A stretch of DNA of 64,000 bases from Novosphingobium beihaiense (lineage in GTDB: Bacteria > Pseudomonadota > Alphaproteobacteria > Sphingomonadales > Sphingomonadaceae), in the NCBI RefSeq assembly GCF_022832375.1, contig NZ_JALHLG010000035.1, positions 1-64,000 on the forward strand, read 5' to 3'. Within the stretch, counting starts at the first letter, position 1; the number at the start of each line of letters is the position of its first letter. Below, piece after piece: positions 43,285 through 55,542 of the stretch. The notes under the pieces are model-generated. The model was given only the letters and a program-made list of their open reading frames with translations, was not told where the DNA came from and made no database searches. A program made the position numbers and the translations under genes.

Positions 43285-45087
43285 ATGCGCCGTTTGGCAA
43301 CGCGATTTTTCTCGGCCCTGTGCCTGTTTATCGGCTTCGTTATCGCCGTTCCCGCCTCCCATGCGGCGGGTGATCCACCGTCGTGCCGGGCAGTGCGCCT
43401 GGCCGATGTCGGCTGGACCGACGTCACGGCCACCACGGGCGTGCTGTCCCGCTTGCTTAGCGGACTGGGCTATCAGCCGCAGACGCGGGTGCTCTCGCTG
43501 CCGGTGACGTTCAACGGGCTCGCGCGCAAGGACGTCGATGTGTTCCTGGGCAACTGGCTGCCGATGCAGAACAGCCAGATCAAGAGCTATATCGAGAACG
43601 GTTCCATAGAGCGGGTGCGCGTGAACCTTGCCGACGCTCGCTATACGCTGGCGGTTCCGCGCTACCTCTATGACGAGGGGCTGCACGATTTCTCCGATAT
43701 CGCGAAGTTCGGCGATCAGCTCGATCACAAGATCTACGGCATCGAACCGGGCAACGACGGCAATGGCTACATTCTCGAAATGATTGCCGATAACCGTTTC
43801 GATCTTGGCAATTTCACGCTTGTCGAAAGCAGCGAGCAGGGCATGCTTGCCCAAGTCGAGCGGGCCGTGCGCGAGCAGCGCCCGATCGTCTTCCTTGGCT
43901 GGCAGCCGCACCCGATGAACGACCGCTTCGACATGCGCTACCTCTCGGGCGGAGACGATACGTTCGGACCGAACTATGGCGGGGCGACGGTGAACACGGT
44001 CGTGCGCCGGGGCTACCTAAAAGAATGCCCGAACGTCGGACGCCTCCTGCACAACCTGGAATTCAAGGTTGAGGATGAGAACGCGCTGATGGCGGGCGTC
44101 ACCGCCAGCGGCAATGCCGAGCAGGCGGCGGAAGAGTGGATGGCCAAGCATCCGGAGCGTCTCAAGGCCTGGCTGAAGGGCGTGACCACGTTCGACGGCG
44201 CGCCGGCGCACGAGACTCTGAGCGCGGGACTTGCCCCTTCGGCGGGTGGCAATTTGATCACCCGCTACAAGATCCCGGTCGGCGCGGCGATGACCGACGC
44301 CGTCGAGTGGACCAAGGCGCACGGCGCGGTTCTGGACCTTGTCGCCCGGGCGGTCAGCGTCAGCGTGAAGGCCCTGACTTCGGCGATGAATGCCGTGCCG
44401 CCGCTGGTGTTCATCGCACTGGCCACGGTGCTGACGTGGTTCCTGCGCAAGTCGAAGGGACTGACGCTGTTTGTGCCGCTGGCGCTGCTGTTCATCCTCA
44501 ACCAGGGCTATTGGGTCGCGACGATCGAGACGCTGGCGCTGGTCGTTTTCGCCGCGGCCACGTCCACGGTGATCGGTGTGCCGATTGGCATCTGGGCCGG
44601 ACACCGGCCGCGCGCTTACGAATATTTGCGCTCGGTTCTCGACCTGATGCAGACCCTGCCGACGTTCGTCTACCTGATCCCGACGCTGGTCATTTTCGGT
44701 CTGGGCATTGTGCCGGGCCTGATCTCGACGATCATCTTTTCGCTTCCCGCGCCGATCAGGCTGACCCAGCTGGGCATCGCCTCGGTGCCGCGTCCGCTGA
44801 TCGAGGCGGGGGAGAGCTTTGGGGCCACCCGGCGTCAGCTCCTTTTCAAGATCGAGCTGCCGGCCGCCGCCGGATCGATTCTGGCGGGCGTTACGCAGTG
44901 CATCATGCTCAGCCTATCGATGGTCGTTATCGCCGCGCTGGTCGGCGCGGGCGGCCTGGGTGTGCCGGTGGTGCGTGCGCTCAACACCGTGCAAGTGGGC
45001 ATGGGCTTCGAAGCGGGCTTTGCCATCGTGCTGCTGGCGATCATTCTCGATCGCGTAACCCGGCGCGAAACCAAGGGAGACGTCTGA
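43285..45087 (+). CDS. choX-choW: Choline ABC transporter: binding protein-permease fusion
   Basis: A 600-residue fusion. After a signal peptide (ALCLFIGFVIAVPASHA) comes a ChoX-like choline-binding domain (VRLADVGWTDVTATTGVLSRLL, VFLGNWLPMQ) to about residue 300, carrying the aromatic residues typical of quaternary-amine pockets. A ChoW/ProW-type permease with its EAA loop (GESFGATRRQLLFKIELPAA) follows. Fused OpuAC-OpuAB forms are known in other bacteria. The ATG at 43285 (AAAGGAAA upstream) is preferred over 43162. It forms the importer with the ATPase at 45087, whose start overlaps its stop, and supplies the bet operon across the shared operator. Confidence 0.9.
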   Translation: MRRLATRFFSALCLFIGFVIAVPASHAAGDPPSCRAVRLADVGWTDVTATTGVLSRLLSGLGYQPQTRVLSLPVTFNGLARKDVDVFLGNWLPMQNSQIKSYIENGSIERVRVNLADARYTLAVPRYLYDEGLHDFSDIAKFGDQLDHKIYGIEPGNDGNGYILEMIADNRFDLGNFTLVESSEQGMLAQVERAVREQRPIVFLGWQPHPMNDRFDMRYLSGGDDTFGPNYGGATVNTVVRRGYLKECPNVGRLLHNLEFKVEDENALMAGVTASGNAEQAAEEWMAKHPERLKAWLKGVTTFDGAPAHETLSAGLAPSAGGNLITRYKIPVGAAMTDAVEWTKAHGAVLDLVARAVSVSVKALTSAMNAVPPLVFIALATVLTWFLRKSKGLTLFVPLALLFILNQGYWVATIETLALVVFAAATSTVIGVPIGIWAGHRPRAYEYLRSVLDLMQTLPTFVYLIPTLVIFGLGIVPGLISTIIFSLPAPIRLTQLGIASVPRPLIEAGESFGATRRQLLFKIELPAAAGSILAGVTQCIMLSLSMVVIAALVGAGGLGVPVVRALNTVQVGMGFEAGFAIVLLAIILDRVTRRETKGDV

Positions 45088-46367
45088 TGGGAACGGCGAT
45101 AGAATTTCGCGACGTCGACATTTTCTTCGCCCCGGGAAGCGGGCGCAAGCGGCAGGCCGCGCTCGACCGGGCGATGGAGCTGGCCGGGCAAGGCAAGGAA
45201 CGCTCGGAAATCAGTGACGAAACCGGCGTCGTTCTGGGTGTGCACAACGCCAGTCTGGCGGTCGAGCGCGGGCATATCTCGGTGCTGATGGGCTTGTCCG
45301 GTTCGGGCAAGTCGACGCTGCTGCGCGCGGCGAACGGCCTCAACGAAGTGACGCGCGGCCAAGTGCTCGTCTATGGCGAGGATGGCGCGCAGGACATCGC
45401 CAGCGGCGACACGAAAGTGCTGCGCGATATCCGCCGCCACCGCGTGGCCATGGTCTTCCAGCAGTTTGCGCTGCTGCCCTGGCGCACGGTTCGCGAGAAC
45501 GTGGCGCTGGGCCTTGAACTGCGCGGTGAAAGCAAGGCCGCGATCGACGCGAAAGTGGAAGAGCAACTGGAGCTTGTCGGCCTGCAGGACTGGGCGGACA
45601 GCTATGCCAGCGAACTGTCGGGCGGGATGCAGCAGCGTGTGGGGCTGGCCCGCGCCTTTGCCACCGATGCCGACATCCTGCTGATGGACGAGCCGTTTTC
45701 CGCGCTCGATCCGCTGATCCGCGCCAAGCTGCAGGATGATCTGCTCGAACTGCAGCGCGCGGTGCACAAGACCATTCTGTTCGTCAGCCACGATCTGGAC
45801 GAGGCGTTCAAGCTGGGGGACCAGATCACGCTGCTGGAAGGCGGCCGTATTGTCCAGAGCGGCAGCCGTCAGGATATCTTGAACAACCCCGCAACGCCCT
45901 ATGTCGTGAGCTTCCTGGAGCACATGAACCCGCTGCACGTGATGACCGGCGATGCCGTGATGCAGCCGGTGGAGGACTTGTCGGAAGAGGATGGCGCCAT
46001 CCTTCTCGACGAAGCCGGGCGTTACCGGTTCGAAGACGGCCGGGTCTCGTTCGAGGACGAGTGGCATGAGGTCAACGAGATCGAGGAACCCGATACGCAG
46101 GAAGAATATCCGGAGGGCTTCGCGCAAGTCTCTGCGGATACCCCGGTGCGCACGCTCATGCGGATTGCCGCGCAGACCGACAATCCGGTCCTCCTCATGC
46201 GTGATGGTGAACTGGCCGGTGTCACGACCGGGCAGGACATCCTAGGCCGTTTGAGCGAGACCGGTCCTGCTTCCGGCGAGGAAGCCGGTGACGGGGAAAA
46301 GGATGGCGGGGAAGGCAAGGATGGCGATACCCCGGAAGCCCGTGAGGACAGCGAAGACAAGGCTTGA
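45087..46367 (+). CDS. choV: Choline/betaine ABC transporter ATPase
   Basis: A 426-residue ProV/ChoV-type ATPase. Walker A GLSGSGKST, signature SGGMQQR, Walker B ILLMDEP and the H-loop VSHD. The preceding region DRAMELAGQGKERSEI is typical of the ProV group. A C-terminal part with one CBS-like segment (TPVRTLMRIAAQTDNPVLLMRDGELAGVTTGQDIL) and a low-complexity acidic tail of about 30 Glu/Asp/Gly residues follows. AAGGGAGA precedes the start, which overlaps the ChoXW stop by one base (TGATG). Confidence 0.92.
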   Translation: MGTAIEFRDVDIFFAPGSGRKRQAALDRAMELAGQGKERSEISDETGVVLGVHNASLAVERGHISVLMGLSGSGKSTLLRAANGLNEVTRGQVLVYGEDGAQDIASGDTKVLRDIRRHRVAMVFQQFALLPWRTVRENVALGLELRGESKAAIDAKVEEQLELVGLQDWADSYASELSGGMQQRVGLARAFATDADILLMDEPFSALDPLIRAKLQDDLLELQRAVHKTILFVSHDLDEAFKLGDQITLLEGGRIVQSGSRQDILNNPATPYVVSFLEHMNPLHVMTGDAVMQPVEDLSEEDGAILLDEAGRYRFEDGRVSFEDEWHEVNEIEEPDTQEEYPEGFAQVSADTPVRTLMRIAAQTDNPVLLMRDGELAGVTTGQDILGRLSETGPASGEEAGDGEKDGGEGKDGDTPEAREDSEDKA

Positions 46368-46418
46368 GCGGGCCTGAGCGGGGGCGCGCTTCCTCAAGGA
46401 CGCCCTCGCCGCCCTTGC

Positions 46419-46838
46419 TCAGGTTTTGTCCAGGACGCCCTGAACGCTGATTCTGGGAGCCGTGCTGGCAGAGGCGAGCATCTTCTGGAAGGAAGGACAC
46501 TCCATGTGGCTGGGCGCCGGGCAGGCCGCCGCATGCCTCAAGCCGTCGCGCATTGCGGACAGCCTTTGGATAACGCGGTCCAGCTCATCGGCCTTTGCGG
46601 ACAATTGATCCCGGTCGATCGCCGGGCGGCCGTCCGTGTCAAACATCCCCGCAATCTCGTCGAGCGAGAATCCGGCCTGCCGGCCCAGCGCGATCAAGGC
46701 CAGGCGCTGGAGAATCCCGGGATCGAATATCCTTCGCACCCCCCGGCGCCCGATTGAGGCGATCAGCCCCTTTTCCTCATAGAAACGGAGTGTCGATGCC
46801 GGAAGGCCGGAGCGTCTGGCGACTTCGGAGATGTCCAT
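46419..46838 (-). CDS. MerR family transcriptional regulator
   Basis: A 139-residue MerR-type regulator: winged HTH (MDISEVARRSGLPASTLRFYEEKGLI), then the coiled dimer helix, and a C-terminal Cys motif ACPAPSHMECPSF that could bind metal or sense redox state. A dyad at 46850-46867 lies 12 bp upstream and probably serves autoregulation. It converges on choV. No adjacent gene is an obvious target; the TonB receptor at 47034 is transcribed toward it and has its own terminator. Confidence 0.85.
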   Translation of the reverse strand: MDISEVARRSGLPASTLRFYEEKGLIASIGRRGVRRIFDPGILQRLALIALGRQAGFSLDEIAGMFDTDGRPAIDRDQLSAKADELDRVIQRLSAMRDGLRHAAACPAPSHMECPSFQKMLASASTAPRISVQGVLDKT

Positions 46839-46849
46839 TCTGCTCTTGA

Positions 46850-46867
46850 CTTAAAGTGAACTTGAAT
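46850..46867. promoter_or_regulatory. MerR-type operator dyad
   Basis: CTTAAAGT-GA-ACTTGAAT, with 6 of 8 positions symmetric, next to TTGAC at 46846. The pattern fits the imperfect dyads that MerR proteins bind between spaced -35 and -10 boxes. Confidence 0.4.
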
Positions 46868-46969
46868 TTGCACGTAGCCAGACCTTGAACCCTTATGCAA
46901 GCGGGAAAGGCACAAGTTACCGGCATGGAACAGGGCATCATCTTCGGCATCCGTGCCGAGGCGCTGCGC

Positions 46970-47004
46970 ACGAAAAAGGGGGCGGCCTGCGGCTCGCCCC
47001 CTTT
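46970..47004 (-). terminator. Intrinsic terminator of the TonB receptor gene
   Basis: On the minus strand AAAGGGGGCG pairs with CGCCCCCTTT over a 10-nt loop (47004-46975) and is followed by further Ts (CTTTTTCG). It begins 30 bp beyond the stop codon of the receptor gene. Confidence 0.75.
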
Positions 47005-47033
47005 CCGGTTACGTCTTGGCCGTGGCGGTGTGA

Positions 47034-49367
47034 TCAGAACGATTTCTTGATCGTGACGAACCACTGGCGCGGCGCGCCGACCAGGAAGTACTGGTAGTCC
47101 CCCGGTGAATAGCTGGTGAGGTAGCCGCCAGTCTGGCCGATGGTCGAAACATATTTCTTGCCGGTCACGTTGGTGACGTTGAGCTGGATCTCGGTGCCGT
47201 CCAGCGCGTTGCCGGAATGCAGGCGATAGCCCACTGTCAGATCGACAATGGCGCGGCCCGCGAACGAGAGGTCGTTCTCGAACGTGGCGTAGCGCTTGCT
47301 CTGGTAATTGACGTGGGCGCGGCCGATGAAAGTGCCATCGTCGTAGGATATCTCGCCGTTGATCATGTGCTTGGGCTGATCGACGACCGATTTGTCCGCC
47401 GAGGCGACAACGGTTTCGCCAGCGCCGTTGAGCACGTCATCGTCATACTGGGCGTCGGTGTAGGCATAGGATGCGTACAGCGACAGGGCCGGGGTAAACC
47501 GGTATTCGCCAGTCACTTCGACGCCGTTGGTCGTCACCGAGCCTACGTTGTTCAGCACGGCTGCGCAGCTCTGTATCGCCGTGCACGGCGATACCGCGAA
47601 AAGGCGGTTGTCGAACTTTACATGATAGCCGGCCACCGAGCCTTCGAAGCTGGGCAGGTGGAAGCGCACGCCGCCTTCGATCGTCTTGGACGTTTCCGGC
47701 TTGAGGCCGTTTTCCTGCAGCGTTGCGAACTGCGCGGGAGAAGTGATGAAGGGCGTTGTCGTGAACGCGCGCATGTTTTCGGCATAGCTGGCGAACAGTT
47801 CGGCTTCTTCGATCGGGCGGTAGTTCACGCCAACCTGCGGCAGGAACATGTCCTTGGCCGTCAGCGAGCCCTGGGTCGCCCAGCTGTCCGAAGTGCGGGA
47901 GGGATCGTACCGGGAATCGATATTGACCTGGATGCCCTTCCAGCCGCCGGAAACCTTGAAGGTATCGGTCAGTTCCCAGGTGTCCTGCACATAGTACTGG
48001 TAGGTGTCGATATCGAACTTGTAGAAATAGTCGTAGGCGAACGGGTTCGAGGGGAACTCGTGCGCGCCGATGCTGGAGGTGTCGTTGTCTTCCAGCCCGA
48101 AGTAGTCGCGGGCCTGGTTGTATTCGTTGATCTCGAACCAGCCGCCCGCTTCCAGTGTGTTGCCCTGGAACAGGCCGTAGGCCAGGCTGCCCGTCACGCC
48201 CATGCGGTCGATCCAGTATTCGGTGCCGCGCACCGAGACGCTGGCGCCGCCCGGCGTGGGGACATAGGGCGTCCACCACGTGCCGACGCCGCGGTTGTTG
48301 TGGTAGTAGGGCGCCACGCGCACATGCAGGTCGTCGGTGATGTCGTAATCGACGCTGAGGCCGATCAGCAGATCCTTGCGGATGCCGTAACCGTCGTAAT
48401 AGGCGTCGTCGCCGGTCAGCGTGCCGTAGCCGTCGTAGCCGGCAACGTATGTGCCGTTCTGCAGGTTGGTGGCGACTTCATTGGCCGTTTTGAAATCGTA
48501 GCGCAGGTAGTCCCAGTTGTAGCCTTTGCGCTCCAGCAGGCTCGGCCACATGTCGACGTAATCGCTGTCGGCAAGATAGGAATAGTTGACGAAGGCCTTC
48601 AGTTCGCCGCGCGTTCCCATCGGGGCAACGAGCTTGGAGTTGATGTGCCAGGCTTCCTGCGAACCCTTACCTTTCCACTTGGGTGTATCGGCATAGTCGC
48701 CTGAGATATAGGCGCGCACGCCGCCGCCCAGATCGCCGGTTTCGAAGCGTCCGAACACGCGCCAGGCATCGTTGCTGCCGTAAGTGGCCGATGTCGTCAG
48801 GCCCATGTCGTAACCGGGATCGATGCTGCGGAAGGCGATCGTGCCGCCCAGGTTCGAGCTGGAGGGCGTTGAGAGCGCACCGGCGCCCTGCGAGAGCTCG
48901 GTGCTGGCAATGTTGTCGGAGGCGATGGCGCGGCTGATATGCAGGCCGTTGAAGTTGGCGTAGCTCATATCGCCCAGCGGCACGCCGTCGAGCGTGAAGC
49001 CAAGCTGGTTCTGCGTGAAACCGCGCACCGAGATGCGGGTCGACCATTCGTTGGAGCCGAACGGGGTGGCCGACTGGAAGTTCACGCTCGGCAGTTTGTC
49101 GAGCACCTTGAGCGGGCTGGTGCCGGGGGTGGCAACGGCAATATCCTCAGCGGAGAGTCCCTGGACCTGACGAGTCTGGCCTGTGCCGAGCACGATGATT
49201 TCGTTGCGGGCGGGTTCCTTGTCCGCCGGTGCGCCGGTGCTGGCGGCGGCATCGTCCGCTGCGGCGAAGGCGGGGGTGGCCAGCACGGACGTTAGCGCCA
49301 GCAGGCTGGCGTTCAAAAAGGCTTTGGAGCGCATCGTATCCCTCATGCGTTGCGGCAGAATTGCCAA
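47034..49367 (-). CDS. TonB-dependent receptor
   Basis: A 777-residue outer-membrane receptor: signal peptide (ALTSVLATPAFAA), TonB-box-like EIIVLGTG, a plug domain with STRISVRGFTQNQLGFTLDGVPLGD, and a beta-barrel ending FVTIKKSF with terminal Phe. The plug lacks the usual GPQGTLFG form and instead has LSQGAGALSTPSSSNLGG, as in another receptor subgroup. It is divergent from the GH2 beta-galactosidase at 49932, with a dyad in between, so a role in oligosaccharide uptake is possible but unproved. Confidence 0.9.
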   Translation of the reverse strand: MAILPQRMRDTMRSKAFLNASLLALTSVLATPAFAAADDAAASTGAPADKEPARNEIIVLGTGQTRQVQGLSAEDIAVATPGTSPLKVLDKLPSVNFQSATPFGSNEWSTRISVRGFTQNQLGFTLDGVPLGDMSYANFNGLHISRAIASDNIASTELSQGAGALSTPSSSNLGGTIAFRSIDPGYDMGLTTSATYGSNDAWRVFGRFETGDLGGGVRAYISGDYADTPKWKGKGSQEAWHINSKLVAPMGTRGELKAFVNYSYLADSDYVDMWPSLLERKGYNWDYLRYDFKTANEVATNLQNGTYVAGYDGYGTLTGDDAYYDGYGIRKDLLIGLSVDYDITDDLHVRVAPYYHNNRGVGTWWTPYVPTPGGASVSVRGTEYWIDRMGVTGSLAYGLFQGNTLEAGGWFEINEYNQARDYFGLEDNDTSSIGAHEFPSNPFAYDYFYKFDIDTYQYYVQDTWELTDTFKVSGGWKGIQVNIDSRYDPSRTSDSWATQGSLTAKDMFLPQVGVNYRPIEEAELFASYAENMRAFTTTPFITSPAQFATLQENGLKPETSKTIEGGVRFHLPSFEGSVAGYHVKFDNRLFAVSPCTAIQSCAAVLNNVGSVTTNGVEVTGEYRFTPALSLYASYAYTDAQYDDDVLNGAGETVVASADKSVVDQPKHMINGEISYDDGTFIGRAHVNYQSKRYATFENDLSFAGRAIVDLTVGYRLHSGNALDGTEIQLNVTNVTGKKYVSTIGQTGGYLTSYSPGDYQYFLVGAPRQWFVTIKKSF

Positions 49368-53168
<3,801 letters not shown>

Positions 53169-53179
53169 GACGAGGCGCT

Positions 53180-53200
53180 GCCGGGCTCCGTTTGCCCGGC
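53180..53200 (+). terminator. Hairpin after beta-galactosidase gene
   Basis: GCCGGGC (53180-53186), 7-nt loop, GCCCGGC (53194-53200), beginning 11 bp after the stop codon. A T-run is missing. Confidence 0.5.
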
Positions 53201-53429
53201 GTGGTGCCTGTTGTCCGTTTTGGGCGCCTTGATGGGGCACAGGGTCATGCCCCTTGCAGGATGGTGGATTAAAATAATGAAACCATCCATGTAATAATTA
53301 GCTTATAGTTATTTAAAATTAACTACACTTTCCTTTTCTAAGGTCGCCCATCTATTTTAGCTGTTGTATTGTGCAAATAAATATACTCTTCTCGAATCTT
53401 CAGGAGGTGCAAAAGGGAGAGGGAGGAGC

Positions 53430-54416
53430 ATGTTGCGCTATCGCAAACACACAGGAATTCCGGCGCTGGCATTTGCCGGGCTTGCGGTCTTGGCGCTGCC
53501 CACGGCAGCACAGGCACGCGGGCAGGCACAATCGTCCGGCTGCGCGGCCGAGCCGGTTATCGACACCAAGACGAGCCTCACCGATCTGTCCGACATCTGG
53601 TTTGGCGACGGCAGTTTTCGCTACGCGATCATGCTGGCGACCAATGCCCGCTCTGGAACCGGCACTTTCGCGTTTATTGGCGATCCGAACCAGCTCAAAC
53701 CCGGCGCCAAAGTGTGCATTCCGCATAGTGGCGAGGCGGAGCGTATGCGCCGCCGGTACAACCGCTACCTGACGGCCGTGCAGGACATGTCCCTTGCCGA
53801 GCCATGGGAGGAGGTTAACACGCTCGATCCCTTGCCGAAATCCGGGACATACCGGGTGGCGACATGGATCCGGGCCGATCAGGTCAGCCGCTACCCGTCT
53901 TCACCGTCGAGCGGTTTCAACTATGCCGTGGGCGGCGATACCTGGGTCACGCTGGAGCCGCACCTCAAGGCGTTCTGCAAGGACTATGTTCGCACCGTCA
54001 GCGACAATCCGGCCGCGCTGACGCTTCGTCTCGAAGAGCGGCTTGGTCTGCCTCCGGTCTCGGCCAAGGCCTATTTCGCGGTGCTGGAGATTGATGCGGC
54101 CTCGTCCAGCGGCGGGAAGAAGGTGTTTCGCCCCTGCGCGGTTCCGGCAACCGATACCACGTCTTGCGCCGCTGGCACGCCGACGGCCAATCAACCCTTC
54201 TTCTATCAGCAATATTACGATTCCTACGGAACCGCGATGCCTGCCGAATATCCCTGGACTTCGCTTGGCTACACGTTCGACTGGGCGCCGCAACCCGCGA
54301 CGCTGAGCAAGCTGATGGAATATGTCCGCGTCGGGGAAAGCGAATACGTCGTGCCGAAAGGCACGATGGCGAAGTTCATCGGCACGTATTCAACCGCGCA
54401 ATACTGTGCGCCGTAA
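53430..54416 (+). CDS. Periplasmic LysM-like protein of unknown function
   Basis: A 328-residue exported protein with signal peptide (ALAFAGLAVLALPTAAQARG). Residues about 45-100 look like a degenerate LysM domain: SLTDLSDIWFGDGSFRYAIMLATNAR and then NQLKPGAKVCIP, which match the start and end of the LysM fold. The remaining 230 residues contain four cysteines and no recognised domain. It may bind peptidoglycan. GGGAGGAG precedes the ATG at 53430. The upstream 260 bp is AT-rich. It stands alone between the beta-galactosidase and the luciferase-like gene. Confidence 0.7.
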   Translation: MLRYRKHTGIPALAFAGLAVLALPTAAQARGQAQSSGCAAEPVIDTKTSLTDLSDIWFGDGSFRYAIMLATNARSGTGTFAFIGDPNQLKPGAKVCIPHSGEAERMRRRYNRYLTAVQDMSLAEPWEEVNTLDPLPKSGTYRVATWIRADQVSRYPSSPSSGFNYAVGGDTWVTLEPHLKAFCKDYVRTVSDNPAALTLRLEERLGLPPVSAKAYFAVLEIDAASSSGGKKVFRPCAVPATDTTSCAAGTPTANQPFFYQQYYDSYGTAMPAEYPWTSLGYTFDWAPQPATLSKLMEYVRVGESEYVVPKGTMAKFIGTYSTAQYCAP

Positions 54417-54482
54417 GCCAATGCAGCGCCATGCCGGGCGCGCGCGCCGTTTGTCTGTTGCCGTCAATTGCGGGATGAAGCC

Positions 54483-55514
54483 ATGAAATTCGGCATCTTT
54501 CTTCTAATGCAGTCGCCGTCCGCCCAGCCATCTTCGGAGATCTACGCGCGGGCGCTGGAAATCGTGGAGACCGCTGAGGAGCTTGGCTTCGAAGCGGTCT
54601 GGCTGGCCGAGCATCATTTCACGAACTACAGCCACAGTTCGCAGCCTTTCGTGCTGCTGTCTCACCTCGCCGCGCACACCCGGCGGATCCGGCTTGGCAC
54701 GGCGATCATTCCCCTGCCGCTGCACGATCCGCTGCTGGTGGCCGAACAGGCGGCAACCGTCGATGTGCTGAGCCATGGCCGGTTGGAACTGGGGCTGGGC
54801 AAGGGGTATCAGCAATACCAGTTCGATCGCCTGGCGGCCCGCAAGGAAGACGATCCCGAGGCATTCGACGAAATGGTCGACCTGACGGTCCGGGCGCTGT
54901 GCAGGGAGCCGTTCCACTTCGATGGCAAGACCCGGCAAGTGGCCGAAACGCTGCTTTACCCGCATCCCGTGCAGCAGCCGCCGCCGATCTGGTATGTCGT
55001 GAATTCCACCAACGGGAATGCCGTGGCGGCGGCGGCAAGGCGGGGCTTCAACCTCTTTACCGGCGTTCTGGAGCCGATTTCGAAGCTCACCAATGTGCGC
55101 GCGCAAGTTGAGGCGCTGGGGCTGGGGCATCATGTCCGGATCGGCACGCAGCGCCCGGTCTTCGTGACGCATAGTGAAAGCGAGGCCGTGGAAGCGGTGG
55201 AGGAAGTGCAGTGGAACGGGCGTGTCAGTGTGGCCATGCGTCACGACATCGGCCAGATCGTCCACGGTGTCGCGCTGCCGCAGCCGTTCCCGAACGAGCC
55301 CAGTCTGGAAACGATCCTCGCGGACAAAGTGGTGATTGGAACACCGGACCACTGCATCCATCAGATCCGCCGCATTCAGGACGGTCTGGGCGCCGATACG
55401 TTCAATTGCAGCTTCTGGTTCGGCGATCTTCCGCAAGAGCGGATACTGGCCTCGATGCGATTGTTCGCCGAACAGGTCATGCCCGCTTTTGCCAGTCCGG
55501 TGAGGGCTTCGTAA
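54483..55514 (+). CDS. LLM class flavin-dependent oxidoreductase
   Basis: A 343-residue luciferase-like monooxygenase: MKFGIFLLMQ start, GFEAVWLAEHHFTNY, RIRLGTAIIPLPLHDPLLVAEQAATVD and the GRLELGLGKGYQQYQF phosphate-binding region. Such enzymes use FMNH2 or F420 to oxygenate organic substrates. The ATG at 54483 is preferred to 54468 because family members begin MKFG. It converges on the RiPP-type operon with only 28 bp between stops, and membership in that cluster is not indicated. Confidence 0.87.
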   Translation: MKFGIFLLMQSPSAQPSSEIYARALEIVETAEELGFEAVWLAEHHFTNYSHSSQPFVLLSHLAAHTRRIRLGTAIIPLPLHDPLLVAEQAATVDVLSHGRLELGLGKGYQQYQFDRLAARKEDDPEAFDEMVDLTVRALCREPFHFDGKTRQVAETLLYPHPVQQPPPIWYVVNSTNGNAVAAAARRGFNLFTGVLEPISKLTNVRAQVEALGLGHHVRIGTQRPVFVTHSESEAVEAVEEVQWNGRVSVAMRHDIGQIVHGVALPQPFPNEPSLETILADKVVIGTPDHCIHQIRRIQDGLGADTFNCSFWFGDLPQERILASMRLFAEQVMPAFASPVRAS

Positions 55515-55542
55515 GGAGCCGTGCCGGGGGCAGGGGCGCGCG

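Noticed and set aside
53260..53300. GTAATAATT near 53291 as another NikR-like operator
   Set aside because: The partner ATTAC half-site is absent at the required 14-nt spacing.
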